A stretch of 33,494 nt of DNA, from positions 3,309,877 to 3,343,370 of the forward strand of contig BFEA01000037.1 in NCBI GenBank assembly GCA_003427395.1. The letters run 5' to 3'. The notes beneath the pieces were generated by a model. It had not been told where the DNA came from and ran no database searches. It saw only the letters and a list, made by a program, of their open reading frames with translations. This document shows, piece by piece, positions 18,721 through 28,756 of this stretch; the first letter of the stretch is position 1; the number at the start of each line of letters is the position of its first letter. This DNA comes from Chara braunii. Lineage: Eukaryota; Streptophyta; Charophyceae; Charales; Characeae. Position numbers and translations under genes: made by a program.

Positions 18721-20742
18721 ATGGAGGAGGGTCAAGGGCAGGATGATAGAAATGAACAGTATGAGGAGGAAATGACGAAGATCTATACGGAGGAGGAAAA
18801 AGAGCAAATCAACTCTCTCCTAGAGTTATGCTTTAGGGATGGGATTATGCCGGCAGGTCTTGACGTCGGGGTAGCAGAAGTGACGGATGAGATAGCCCGA
18901 TTTGACCTTAATGAAGAATTCTCCAACCAGAATGTCGAATGGTTGATAAAACACGCAGTCACGGTCCAATTTTTAAACGATGCAGCTGTTCTCTCCAACA
19001 GTTTGAAAAAGAAGTTGGTGAGAATATATGAAAACGCGTGGTATGATTCTGGTCTTTTGGATGAAGGAATCACGAGGGGTCGTTATCAGAGCGAAGGGAA
19101 GAATCTATGCTCTTTTGTTTCTTCCCAGACCAGTGTAATAGAATGGATGTTGCACAAGGAATCGGATGTGATCGTCCTAGAAGGGAAGGAATATCGCGTT
19201 GCCTTTTTGCCTTGGATGACCTTTTTGGAGATGAGAGAATTCAAGGACACTACCCCAAAGATTTTCTGGGTTCGTTGTCCTAGGGTCCCTTTGCAGTTGA
19301 TGTCAACACTGCAAAACGCAATCGAGAAAACTTTCGGAGCAGCGGTGAAAAACTACCCGACAGAACAGGACGATGAGGAACCTGAATTGGGGTCAGTCAG
19401 ATTTGACCTCAAAATTCAGGCGAAAGAACGGGTGCGCCCCCGATTGGTAGTAGGAATCCCTAATCAGGGTGACTACTACTTCAAAGTTCTCTCGGCCAGC
19501 ACCCCATGGTGCGAACAGTGCAAGACCTTTTACCATAAGGAAACTGATGAGTGTTGTCCGGTAAAGGCAGAAGCGGAATTCGATCCTTTTGCGCCAGAAG
19601 GGGAGAAACCCACCCCCCCGAAGCCACCCTTCTCTGGATTCGTACCTCTTGGCGAGACCCCCCCCGTGGCCGGCTTTAGAAGATTTCCCCGAAGAGGAGA
19701 GAAGAAGAACCGGTGGAGGAATCAATCAGGGAGAGAGGAAAGGGGGAACCAGGGGCAGAGATTTAAAGACAATAACAGCGAAGGGAGCACGTCAGGGAAT
19801 AGAAAAGGGAACGGAGGTGGGGGCCATCGCCTGCGAAGAATAAAGGAGAAATCCAAAACGACCACCTCCCGAGACTTGAGGAAGGGGAAGAGTTACGAGG
19901 AGGAAGGAACCGAAGAAGAGGATGGAATGGAGGGTACTTCCCTGATGGAAGAACAGGCGGCAGGGGTCCTGGCGAAGGGAAGAATACAGGGCCAGAAAAG
20001 AGGGGAGGTCTCCTCCTCGCAGGGCAAGAGATGGATCCCGGTAGGACAGGGGGATCGAGCTTACAACGATCTCCATAGAGATCAGGGTGGAGGAATGATG
20101 GGAATGGCTGGCGTGATCCCAACGTTGGGACAAGAGGACGCTAACATACCGAAAATTTTTGTGCCAATAATATTAGCTAATTCAACGCATGGAATCTTAG
20201 TTATGGCCAATCTCCTTGCAAATGGAGCAATGGAACTCCCGACTGCGTATGCGGAAGAAGCCCTTACCGAATCAGTCATAATGTCAAAGGTCAAGAAATT
20301 GGTGCCGGCATGCCTGAGCCTTCGGTTGATCTCCACCCTGAGAGTGGGAGTGGACACAACACAGGATTGTTTGGGGAACAGAGTAAGAATGTACTATGTT
20401 TTTCTGGATGATCGTATGACCAATACTATTAAGAAGCATCTTGAAACCTTGGACAAAGGTTGGTTTCCCCTATCAATCCTGAGCTCGCCTTTGAACGATG
20501 GATTGGACAGCATACTCTTCAAAGGGTATTTCTCTGCCCGAACCATTGCAAAATGGTTGTTCCACTCAGCTCACAGAAAGGTGTTGTTCTCAGAATCCTT
20601 CGTTGATACTTTGTTACTGCCTTGGGAAGAAGGAACAGGGGGCAGCGAAGGAATTCGCAGAAGGAAAAAGGGGGAGACAGATATCGAAGACGAGAGCCGT
20701 ATCCATGACACACACGGCCCCGGGGTAGCAAATGCCTCTTAG
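18721..20742 (+). CDS. LINE-B ORF1, gag-like RNA-binding protein
   Basis: An intact 673-codon ORF starting at ATG 18721 in a good context (GACC before ATG, G after). The N-terminus is acidic. Around residues 140-260 is an RRM/DUF4283-like region (VIVLEGKEYRVAFLPWMTF, then RLVVGIPNQGDYYFKV), and directly after it a knuckle CX2CX4HX5C (CEQCKTFYHKETDEC), where CX2CX4HX4C is usual. Residues ~290-480 are a disordered, strongly basic Gly/Arg/Lys/Glu region. The C-terminal ~200 residues form a hydrophobic globular part. The protein should coat the element RNA. The frame overlaps ORF2 by 11 nt. It is the only long unbroken gene in the window. Confidence 0.85.
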   Translation: MEEGQGQDDRNEQYEEEMTKIYTEEEKEQINSLLELCFRDGIMPAGLDVGVAEVTDEIARFDLNEEFSNQNVEWLIKHAVTVQFLNDAAVLSNSLKKKLVRIYENAWYDSGLLDEGITRGRYQSEGKNLCSFVSSQTSVIEWMLHKESDVIVLEGKEYRVAFLPWMTFLEMREFKDTTPKIFWVRCPRVPLQLMSTLQNAIEKTFGAAVKNYPTEQDDEEPELGSVRFDLKIQAKERVRPRLVVGIPNQGDYYFKVLSASTPWCEQCKTFYHKETDECCPVKAEAEFDPFAPEGEKPTPPKPPFSGFVPLGETPPVAGFRRFPRRGEKKNRWRNQSGREERGNQGQRFKDNNSEGSTSGNRKGNGGGGHRLRRIKEKSKTTTSRDLRKGKSYEEEGTEEEDGMEGTSLMEEQAAGVLAKGRIQGQKRGEVSSSQGKRWIPVGQGDRAYNDLHRDQGGGMMGMAGVIPTLGQEDANIPKIFVPIILANSTHGILVMANLLANGAMELPTAYAEEALTESVIMSKVKKLVPACLSLRLISTLRVGVDTTQDCLGNRVRMYYVFLDDRMTNTIKKHLETLDKGWFPLSILSSPLNDGLDSILFKGYFSARTIAKWLFHSAHRKVLFSESFVDTLLLPWEEGTGGSEGIRRRKKGETDIEDESRIHDTHGPGVANAS

Positions 20743-21772
20743 AGGCAAGCTGCGTATCGCGACATGGAATCTACGTGCCCTTTGTGATACAGGGAAGAAA
20801 TTCAAAAGAGACAGACTGAAAAGTTGGATTCACAATAAGAACATCCACGTGTTGTGTATACAAGAATCAAAGCTAGATGAGACACGTATGAAAAAAACGC
20901 CTTCTTGGTGGAAGGGCCATTATTTTTGGGCTCCTGCACGAGGTGAGGTTGGGTCTCAAGGTACTAGAGGGGGAGTTGGAATCCTCATCCATAAGGATTT
21001 AAAGATTACAGTGATTGATCAAATGATGGATGTATGGGGTAGGTGGATCTGGATTAAGATACTACTAGAAAACGAAATATGGACCATCATGTCTATTTAC
21101 ACCCCTACTGATTACGGAGAAAGGATAACTTTCCTCTCAGAATTACTGAGCTTCGTGCCTGATTCAGAGAATCTGGTTATAGGCGCAGACTGGAATACGG
21201 TACTTAACCCAGGCTTGGACAGTCCGAAAAGAGGACCTATTCGCACTGATAGTCGGTTATTAAACGCCTTTCTGGCCTCACAAGGACTGACGGACGCTTT
21301 TCGCGTAATGTACCCGGACACACCAGATTATACGTGGCATGACTCTCAATCCCCACCTATACGCCGAAGACTGGATTTTATTCTAATGAGGGGGGCCTCC
21401 TGGGCGAACTGTACGCAGGTGGAGACTTTCTTCGCCTCGCTATCAGATCACCTACTGGTGGTTGCCTCCTTTAAATTAGCCCACCAGGTTAAATTTGGAA
21501 AATCATATTTCAAATTGAACACACAACACATGTCGGATGCTGATGTAATTCAGTGGATCAAGGAACATCTTGAGCAATGGGAACAAGCAAGGTATCTTTT
21601 TGACGCAGAGGAGGTTTGGTTGGAAGTTGGCCTTCGTATAATGCAAGGCTCACTTAGTAATATTTCTCAAATCAAAGCTATGACCAAGAATAGTAAGGAG
21701 AGAAGACTATTGGGAATAGTAGCCCAAGCGGAGAAGGAGTTTGGGAAACACCCAATCTCCGATGCTTATTGA
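20732..21772 (+). pseudogene. LINE-B ORF2 AP endonuclease part
   Basis: Starts at ATG 20732, inside the last codons of ORF1 in the +1 frame, 8 nt before its TAG. All 346 codons are open and the endonuclease residues are present: ATWNLR, CIQESKL (Glu), GADWNTVLNP (Asp, Asn), RRRLDFIL and the final SDHLLVVA. The segment ends at TGA 21770-21772, where readable sequence continues (RARRKRSLLELE), so the stop is probably a nonsense change of Trp. As read it would make an endonuclease without RT. It nicks target DNA in the intact element; the 15-bp TSD fits this type of enzyme. Confidence 0.85.
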
Positions 21773-21848
21773 AGAGCTAGAAGGAAGCGCAGCCTGTTGG
21801 AGCTAGAACGGATAGAAATTAAAAAAAACAGGAACTACAGGAGATCGT

Positions 21849-23850
21849 ATGACAAAAGACACCTTCCGGAGGCTTATGCTACAGACAGCAAAAAAACCCA
21901 TGAAGGAACTGGCGCACCCTTTTGCAACCACACCAATAATATCAGATGATTTGGACCGAATGTGCGAGTTTGCAAGATTATATTTTCAAGATATCTTGTC
22001 ATCAAGAAGGACATTTGACACAATGGAAACAGACTTGAGAGAGCAGACCAACTTTTGGAATAAGACCAAGACTAGACTCCCCACGCAGGTGAGACTTGAC
22101 TTGGACAAGCCAATAAACCCAGAAGAACTGACACAGGCAGTGAAGAGGATGGCGAAGGGGAAGACCCCGGGGGACGATGGGCTCCCCATTGAGATGTATC
22201 TAGCAGTATGGGCTACGATCAGTCCCCTCTTATTACGAATTTATAACAATGTTCTAACGGGTGGTCAATTAACTAAAGGAATGATGAAAGGAATAATATC
22301 ATTTATTTATAAGAAAGGGGAAAAATCGGATGTCCGAAACTGGAGACCAATATCGTTACTAAACGTCTCCTACAAGTTGTTGGTCAAAGTACTAGCAAGT
22401 TGATTGGCAAGATATCTTCCTGCGCTAACAGGGAATGAACAGGGTGCCTTTATTAAACACCGATCAATCATGGACAATATAGCCTCTACAATCCAAGCCT
22501 TAAAGATAATAGCTGCAGAAAGAAGGGATGTAGCTGTTCTTCTTTTAGACATGGAAAAAACATATGATCGGGTTGCTTGGGCTTTTGTGATGACGACATT
22601 GAAACACTTGGGGTTTGGCCCAAATTTTTGTCAGTGGGTAAAAATTATGTATTCAACGGCCACCGCTGCAGTCACGGTGAACGGGTAGATTTCTAAGGAA
22701 TTCTCACTCTCTCGCTCCTTACGACAAGGATGCCCGCTAGCACCCCTACTTTTTGTGCTACATTTGGAAATCCTGCTAGATAACATTTGTCAAAATGATC
22801 GAATCGAAGGATTGAAGTTGAATGACCAATTACAATGGAAGGGAGGAGCGTTGGCGGACGACTTGACAATAGCATATAGAAACACCACCTTGAATCTGAG
22901 AGAATTAAGAATGGTATTAAATAACTATTGTACCTACTATGAGGCTTCTATTAACTGGAATAAATCGGTTTATTTTCTCCCTGAAGAATTCAAATTGAAT
23001 GCCAACTGGGGACTAGGAGCAGTACCGGCAGGTGCATCAGACCGATTTCTTGGTGTACAAGTGTCTTTGTCAGAGAATGCATCATCAAGACATGGTTTTG
23101 GAAGAGAGAGTGATCAATAGACTGGCCAGCTGGCAGCACACACGGCACCTATCACTGCTGGGCAGGGCCTTGGTTATATCGACAGCAGGGTTTTCAGTAT
23201 TGTGGTTTACCTTGGCGGTCCATTTACTAGGCAACTCTGCATACAAGAACATCAAGAGGGCAGCAGCGAAGATCCTGTGGAAACCCGAAGTGACTAAAGA
23301 TGACGGGTTCATGTCCAAAGTAGCATGGGACACTGTCTCCTTTCCACGAGCAGAAGGAGGATTGGGCATTTTGGATCCCTACAGACATAGCTTGGCCCTC
23401 CTAGCTAAGTGGGTAGTGAAAGCTATGTTAACAGAGGGTATGCCCCCGTGGCTAAGTCTAGCATTGACTATATTAGTACAGGAATGGTCACTGAGTCGAA
23501 CAGAAGATGTCTTGGCATGCCTTACGATTAAGTCCTATGTGTGCAAACGACCGAAGTCAACATTTTGGAGGAACATCTTGACAGCCTGGCAAAAGTTCTT
23601 CCCCACAGAAAGACGTCACCCCGTTACGAAGGAAGCAGTGCTCAATCAGATTATTTTTGAAAATCCGTTGATATTAGATAATCGGGGGGCAGAGTTCTCA
23701 GTTCATGAGTCACCAGGGCTGTTTGGGAAAGCCTGGGTCGAACAGGGAGTTGTCAGGATTAAGGATATCTGGGATGAGGATAGGAGGACCTGGAACACAG
23801 AACAGCAACTTAGAAGGAAACTGGGTCAGCTGCAAAAGATAGGAGACTGA
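21849..23850 (+). pseudogene. LINE-B ORF2 reverse transcriptase part
   Basis: RT domain in pieces. The first piece is one frame off the endonuclease, and an A8 run near 21820 is the likely indel. Motifs in order: GKTPGDDGLPIEMY, FIYKKGEKSDVRNWRPISLL, GAFIKHRSIMDNI, motif A LLLDMEKTYD (Asp codon 22548-22550), motif B RSLRQGCPLAPLLFVL, motif C LADDLTIAY (Asp codons 22857-22862) and GGLGILDP. In-frame stops are TGA 22401 and TAG 22686. A shift lies at 23032-23120, and the last piece ends in TGA 23848. Unlike in LINE-A the catalytic Asp residues are all present, so decay came by nonsense and indels. Confidence 0.85.
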
Positions 23851-23859
23851 CTGCACAGT

Positions 23860-24919
23860 TTGATCAATGCAATTCCGTGGTCGTGGAAACAGTTACTGGT
23901 TGAAAACCAGATTCCTAACGACAGGCTATGGTGCATTGATGAACAAACTTCATCTAAGGTAGTCTACCATGTAACAGATGACCTAGGCACAAAAGGCTTT
24001 GCAGCTAAAAAATGGGTTATGCCAGATGACTTCGGCTACTCGAAAGAGCTGTCCTTTTCATCCGCAGTTCGGTTGGAATCATTACAGGGTCTATCAGAGA
24101 TAGCTGTTAAAAGAACAGCGAAGAGAGCTCAGGCGGGAGGAACTCTGATCTACATTGTGAGTCTCCCTATGGGAACCATTAAGATTAGGGATGCTGGTGT
24201 AGACTTTAGAACGGTTGGCTGGATGTCAGGTAATAATTTTGTGTCACTGAATGAATATACCTCTAAAATAGGGAATGAAGTTCAATGAACAGCTGAGGTT
24301 CAAAGCCAAAAGCCCGCCGAGTCAAGCAATAATTAGGAGGAGACAAGAACACGATCTATTGGCCCTCTCCTCAATTCAGATTCAATCGATATGCCAGCAA
24401 CTTCGAAGTCTTCCATCTCAAAAACTGGCAAGCTTGTTATGGATACAGTTATTCTCGGCAACTGCCTCGGCTGTCAATCTGACTTCGAGAGGTATGCAGA
24501 TCTCTGAGAAATGTGTTCGTTGTCAATGGATATGGGAGAACAACCGACACCTTTGGCTAACTTGTCCAGCCTCAAGAAGGATATGGAACTGGTTCATCAA
24601 GCACTGGAAACAGGTTACTAAAAACCAGTTCGATTGGTCAGATGAGTGGATTGACAGGACAGAGGAAAAGAATTGGCTGTATGTGGCACAGATGATCAGA
24701 GGGGTTATTATGAAGCTGATATGGGATGACCGTAACAGCCAACTCTTTCGGAAGGAGTACATGTCGGACTCAGAGATCAAGATGAGGATTACCCAACATA
24801 TAAGACACATTATCTTCAGCGATTGGTTCAGACACTGCAGGAATTCACAGGGCACAGTCTCATCAAGAAAATGGTTTCTTGAAACATGGGGAAGGGATAC
24901 CTGGCTAAGTTGGACATGA
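23860..24919 (+). pseudogene. LINE-B ORF2 C-terminal part with zf-RVT
   Basis: Two open segments, 23860-24288 and 24275-24919, one frame apart. The first follows the TGA at 23848 without change of frame. The second carries the RT-associated zinc-binding motif CX2CX8HX4C (CVRC...HLWLTC, near 24511-24564), then a Trp-rich end (LIWDDRNSQLF...FLETWGRDTWLSW) before TGA. This matches the C-terminal third of LINE-A ORF2 in layout. No RNase H is seen. Confidence 0.8.
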
Positions 24920-25238
24920 AAGGCAGACTGCAACTTTGTCCCTGGCTTCTTTCACCTTTGGGTTTTGGGGAGCGAGTTAGCCACCCCCCATAGGTCAGAA
25001 GGGGGCCAGTAGTCAGGGGAACACCCTATATTCGAGAGATGACTAGAGCTAGGCTGTGCTGCAGAAGGAAATGCCTTACCTTTTTTTCATTTTTGAGAGT
25101 CATAAGTCAGGGGAACTTGGACCTGGTCTCCAAGAGTTAAGTCTGGGTAATGGTTCCAGGAACTATTCACCGGGTTGTTTGCGTTTTCCTGATAATATAA
25201 ATTGTTGTTTCTCTCAAAAAAAAAAAAAAAAAAAAAAA
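24920..25238 (+). other. 3' UTR and A23 tail of LINE-B
   Basis: About 300 bases with no coding signal, ending TTGTTGTTTCTCTC followed by 23 A (25216-25238). No stem as clear as in LINE-A precedes the tail. Confidence 0.8.
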
Positions 25239-25281
25239 GAAACGAGGCAGGCGCCTGTTTCAACGGGCGCCACCTCAGTTT
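25239..25281. repeat. Hairpin at the LINE-B target, including the TSD right copy
   Basis: GAAAC-GAGG-CA-GGCGCC pairs with GGCGCC-A-CCTC-A-GTTTC around a loop TGTTTCAACG. The first 15 bases are the TSD right copy. Before insertion this hairpin directly followed the one at 18150-18180. The two share a CCTGTT-like loop region, so both may belong to one structured repeat. Confidence 0.65.
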
Positions 25282-25401
25282 CTTTCCCACTTTTAGGGAA
25301 AACGGGCACAGATGCGTCTGGGCTTGGAATAGCGCCACATACAGATGCAGGTCCGTGATAGATTTTTTTTTTCCTTTTGTTCCTTTTCTCTTTTTGGTAC
25401 C

Positions 25402-25614
25402 TATTGCTCGTGTCAGTTTGCACACCCATGAACTGTTGAAATAAATACAGGCCCAAGTTTGACTCCAGGTGCAATCAACGAACTTACCAGAGGCCGTTCA
25501 ACAACTCCACGTCGAGATTGAACACCCTATGGTAAGTTCATTGGTTGCATCGGGAGTCGAACCTTGGTCTGTATTTCAAGAGTCTATGGGTGTACGAACT
25601 GACACAAGCACAAT
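25402..25614. repeat. Long inverted repeat with tRNA-like arms
   Basis: Left arm 25402-25489 and right arm 25530-25614 are near-complementary over about 80 bases with scattered changes, around a 40-base spacer. Each arm, read toward the centre, has a CATAGACTCTTGAAATA-like piece (anticodon-arm-like), a B box (GGTTCGACTCC, minus strand, 25553-25563) and a TGCAACCA-like end. Outside are T-rich (left) and A-rich (right) runs. It looks like two tRNA-derived short elements facing each other, or one foldback element. A clear A box is missing. Confidence 0.6.
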
Positions 25615-25699
25615 CATCACGGTTCTGAGGGGAGGAAAACAAAAATGGGAAAAGCGAAAAAAAAAAAACAAAAAAAAAAACTGTTACAGTGACACGAGC

Positions 25700-25895
25700 T
25701 GCTAGCACTTGGAGAACGTATCTGACTCCACATACATCAAAGCCTGGATGAACAAGTTTTTTTCCTTCCTTTCTTAATAAAGAAGAGGCCCTTTCTGACA
25801 GCCCACCTCCTTGCCGTGAGAGGCGGCCAGGAATCCATTCTGTGCTCAGGCTAGCACTTTCCTGAATGTATCTGACCGCAATTACAGTCAGGGCT
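25700..25895. repeat. Diverged direct repeats (GCTAGCACTT...GTATCTGAC)
   Basis: GCTAGCACTTGGAGAACGTATCTGAC near 25700 and a similar GCTAGCACTTTCCTGAATGTATCTGAC-type stretch near 25850 lie about 150 bases apart. They may bound a small element. A related TATCCGACCGCAGGCAGC piece occurs near 28650. Confidence 0.5.
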
Positions 25896-26832
25896 GGGGT
25901 GGGTTATGAGTGAAAAAGAGAAATCTACAGCCTCCTTTTTGTTCCATCTGCTGGCGGTAGGTCCAGCAAAGAAGGCAGTACCGGTACTGCCCTGAATTTT
26001 CCCAGTGGTTGTATGCACCGCTTGCAGGCTCGACAAATTTAAAATCTAGGCTCGTACATTTAGCCTCGGGTGTACTGGTGGTTTAACACCTGGCCGTACG
26101 ACCCCATACCTCATTCCTGCATCCAGATGCAAATGTTTCAGCCTTGGCACACCCAGCCACATGCAGGCGTTCCGTTTTCAATGCATCTCATCTTTCCATG
26201 CATCATTCCACTCATCTTTCCAGACAGTATAAGCCTGGGGGGGTTTGCTCTGGTAGTACGACGGTGTGGGGTACCTGGCCAGGTTGCTGGCTCGTTCAGG
26301 CTGCCATATCCTGCAGAGGGGAATTGTTTGGCTGAGGAGAAGGGAACAGATAAGTGATAGCCACATTTTTCCCAACGTTGCAGACTTGAACAGTGTTAGT
26401 GGTACACCTTGGCATGGAAAAGAGAGATTCGCAACCTCAATGGAGAGGGAACCATAGCCTTTGAGATGGACGGGAGCCGGTAGCCCCGTTGCGCAATAGT
26501 GGGACACCAAGCAGGATGAAGAAAGTGTGTAGTCATATAGGTGGCAGGTATCGTCCAACCAGAAAGAGACTATACTTGTGAGGGACCAAGGGATAAATTT
26601 TTTTCATCACGGTTCTTGAGGCATTGCTCATTCCGTTTTGGACACAACATACACACCATCGCTCTTGCGTTGCCCTCTTTACGTATTGTGCTATCTACAT
26701 GTGTGCTTGATGTCGACTTCAAAAAGTCGCAAGTAAAAAACTAAATTGCTTTCCAGTTGCAAGGTTGTACTTGTAACTTCATTGGCTACAAAGTAGCAGT
26801 GTAAAAGGAGATGATCTTTTTTTTTGTGAGAA
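25896..26832. other. No recognisable gene
   Basis: Nearly 1 kb of mixed sequence with short open frames only. I find no conserved motif, no repeat array and no clean tRNA boxes. Confidence 0.4.
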
Positions 26833-27008
26833 TTAGTTATGCACTGACCGTTCCTCTGCATCGAGTCGAGTCGCCATCTCTGCCTTCTCATCTTCCCATT
26901 CTTTCGCTGCAGCCCTTCTTTGCCTTTGTTCATTAGCAACTTCTTGCCTGCGCCAACCACGACCATCATGGCATCAAAATGAGGCATTATTTGCTGATCA
27001 ATGTTCAT
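26833..27008 (-). pseudogene. Coding-like remnant, charged helical
   Basis: On the minus strand a 47-codon frame (26833-26974) reads QEVANEQRQRRAAAKEWEDE and continues with alternating Ala/Glu/Arg before a TAA. This looks like a coiled-coil piece of a gag-type or plant retroelement protein. A frame shifted by one upstream (to 27008) starts MNIDQQIMPHFDAMM. The composition argues for former coding, but I do not recognise a family. Confidence 0.3.
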
Positions 27009-28002
27009 TGAACTTCATTCTATGACACAGTTCACTTTTCACTGATATATTTTCAGATCGTCAAGTTTGTCATATTTCCTTGTGACGTATTCACCAATCT
27101 GACATTCAAGTTCATTCGGATTCGTCAGTTCCTTGTTCTTTGATCTTGATAAATTAGCTAGGGTAGATGCAGAAAGGGTTATTGTGACTCGATGGTTGGA
27201 GCTGGTCCAGAAAGGATCTGATGATAGTGTTACTGAGGGAATTCAAGTCATCCATGTAGTGGAACATGTAATGAAGCACATCTAGGAAATTCCTAGAAAA
27301 CAGATGTTGTTCCGCTGCATCATAATAACCTAAAACAAAAATGTGAAAACATCTCTAGGATGTGTACTAGAAGCTCTAGGGTGACGGCCATTTCTTCAAA
27401 ATTCTCTAGGAACCATGCCAGGAGACGAGATTCTAGAACGAAGTCGTGCGGAGTGGCGAAGGCAACATCGAAACTCAACATGTGGTGGAGCCAGATTCGG
27501 TCAAACACACCTTTTTTCTTTTATCCTATCCCTTAAGGAGCATTGGCCGCGGGGGGGAGGTCGATGGTCCGCTGCACTCCAAAATCGGGCTGAAGTTTTG
27601 GTGCGGGCCGGCGGATGAAGGCGATCGAGGGCGGGGGGGCGTGCAGAGCAGTGCGCGTACCGAATTGTTCACAGCGCGCCAGCAAACGCGAGTGAGCGCC
27701 CACGGGGCAGGGCAGCGGCAGGCGTAGATGTGATGGAATATGTTGAAGCGGCCGTTGTCGATAAGCAGCTGGTGCGGACTTTTTTTCTTTTTCTTTTTCT
27801 TTTTAGTTTTGTTCCGTCTGTTTCAAGCCGTGCAGATATTCATTTTCCTTTTGTTCTTCGTTTGTCGTTTCGCGGTTTTCGCGTTGTCTGTTTTGCGGTT
27901 GCATCGTCTGTTTTGCGGTCGCGTGTTTTTTTGTTGTGTTTTTTCGTCATCACGGTTTTTGCGTCGTCTGTTTCACGGCCGCGCGTTTGTCGTTTCCCTC
28001 TT
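27009..28002. other. Unassigned, CpG-rich then T-rich
   Basis: No gene recognised. 27260-27440 is rich in TCTAG/CTAGA, including the 17-base palindrome TCTAGGAAATTCCTAGA at 27281-27297. 27540-27730 is CpG-rich. 27780-28002 is T-rich with repeated TTTTGCG and CGTCTGTTT pieces leading into the 2-kb duplication. Confidence 0.4.
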
Positions 28003-28035
28003 TTTTTTCTTTTTCTTTCGTGGCTTTTTGCCGTT

Positions 28036-28165
28036 TCNTNNTTTTTTTNTTTTTNTTTTTNTNNNTTTTCACGCGCTTNNNNTNTNNTTTTTTTTTTTTT
28101 TTTTTTTTTTTNTTGGCTTTTCGTCGTTTCCCACTTTTTTTTNTTTTTNTTTTGTGNCAAGATGG
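28036..28165. repeat. T-rich tract with many N
   Basis: Poly(T) with interspersed CACGCGC and TTGGCTTTTCGTCGTTTCCC, and about 20 unresolved bases. The same tract in the second copy (30068-30190) is resolved. Open frames across it are artefacts. Confidence 0.85.
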
Positions 28166-28198
28166 CAAAAGGCATCGGGGTGGTTCGGTGGGTGCAAG

Positions 28199-28202
<4 letters not shown>

Positions 28203-28232
<30 letters not shown>
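28203..28232. repeat. (CA)n microsatellite
   Basis: A CA run ending in ACAAATATTAAGATTATAA, a flank that recurs after the next CA run at 28466-28502. On the minus strand it is a TG tail of the tRNA-like modules. Confidence 0.9.
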
Positions 28233-28234
<2 letters not shown>

Positions 28235-28254
28235 TATTAAGATTATAAAGTGCA

Positions 28255-28456
28255 TTGTCAATGTTTGTCGTCAGGGTCGTCAGGGTTTGAAGTTTGAACC
28301 CACGCACAAATTTGAGATACGCAACTGCCTGATCTGATAACCACCCAGGCACGCACCCATGAAGTTCACTTCCAATGGTTGTCGTCAAGGTACGAACCCA
28401 AGCGCATATTTGAGATACGCAACTGCCTGATCTGATAACCACCCAGGCACGCACCC

Positions 28457-28497
<41 letters not shown>

Positions 28498-28610
28498 CAC
28501 ACAAATATTAAGATTATGAAGTTCACTGCTAGTGGTTGTCGTCAGGGTTTGAACCCACGCACAGATTTGAGATACCAACTGCCTGATCTGCTAACCATTC
28601 AGGTCAACTG
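28255..28610 (-). repeat. Trimer of tRNA-like SINE modules
   Basis: On the minus strand three modules of ~95-100 bp follow each other. Each has an A-box-like TGGTTAGCAGATCAGG (module 1 at 28582-28597; TGGTTATCAGATCAGG in modules 2 and 3), then GCAGTTG-GTATCTCAAAT, then a B-box-like GGTTCAAACC (28546-28555 in module 1, eroded in the others), then TGACGACAACCA and GTGAACTTCAT. A and B boxes are about 30 bases apart, as in tRNA genes. Modules 1 and 3 end in AATATT plus a TG repeat. They look like a tRNA-derived SINE with three heads. I see no closed acceptor stem, so it is not a functional tRNA gene. Confidence 0.6.
28466..28502. repeat. (CA)n microsatellite between tRNA-like modules
   Basis: A CA run with one GC interruption between tRNA-like modules 1 and 2. 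Confidence 0.9.
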
Positions 28611-28756
28611 GGTCCCTGTGTGTTTTTGGGGACTGCTTCTTTATGAAGTGTATCCGACCGCAGGCAGCTGGCAAGTCAGGATGTGCCTGTGTGTCCAAAC
28701 CCTAACGTTGCACAATGTGCCAAGCAGGTCCAATCCCGCAATTTTCAAGCGCCAAC

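Larger units (their letters stand above)
18221..25238 (+). mobile_element. LINE-B, full-length 7.0-kb non-LTR retrotransposon
   Basis: A plus-strand LINE bounded by a perfect 15-bp TSD: a 500-bp 5' UTR, ORF1 (18721-20742, intact), ORF2 (20732-24919, broken), a 300-bp 3' UTR and A23 (25216-25238). The TSD shows that the 5' end is at 18221, so the copy is not 5'-truncated. Domain order matches LINE-A and plant L1-like elements, but the proteins differ enough to be a separate family. The perfect TSD and intact ORF1 suggest a younger insertion than LINE-A, although ORF2 already has several stops and shifts. Confidence 0.92.

Noticed and set aside
27218-27245. CTGATGA as a third hammerhead
   Set aside because: No GAAA box and no paired stems nearby.
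27730-28526. Open frames of 133-228 codons over the T-rich and CA repeats
   Set aside because: Composition artefacts over homopolymers, Ns and CA microsatellites.
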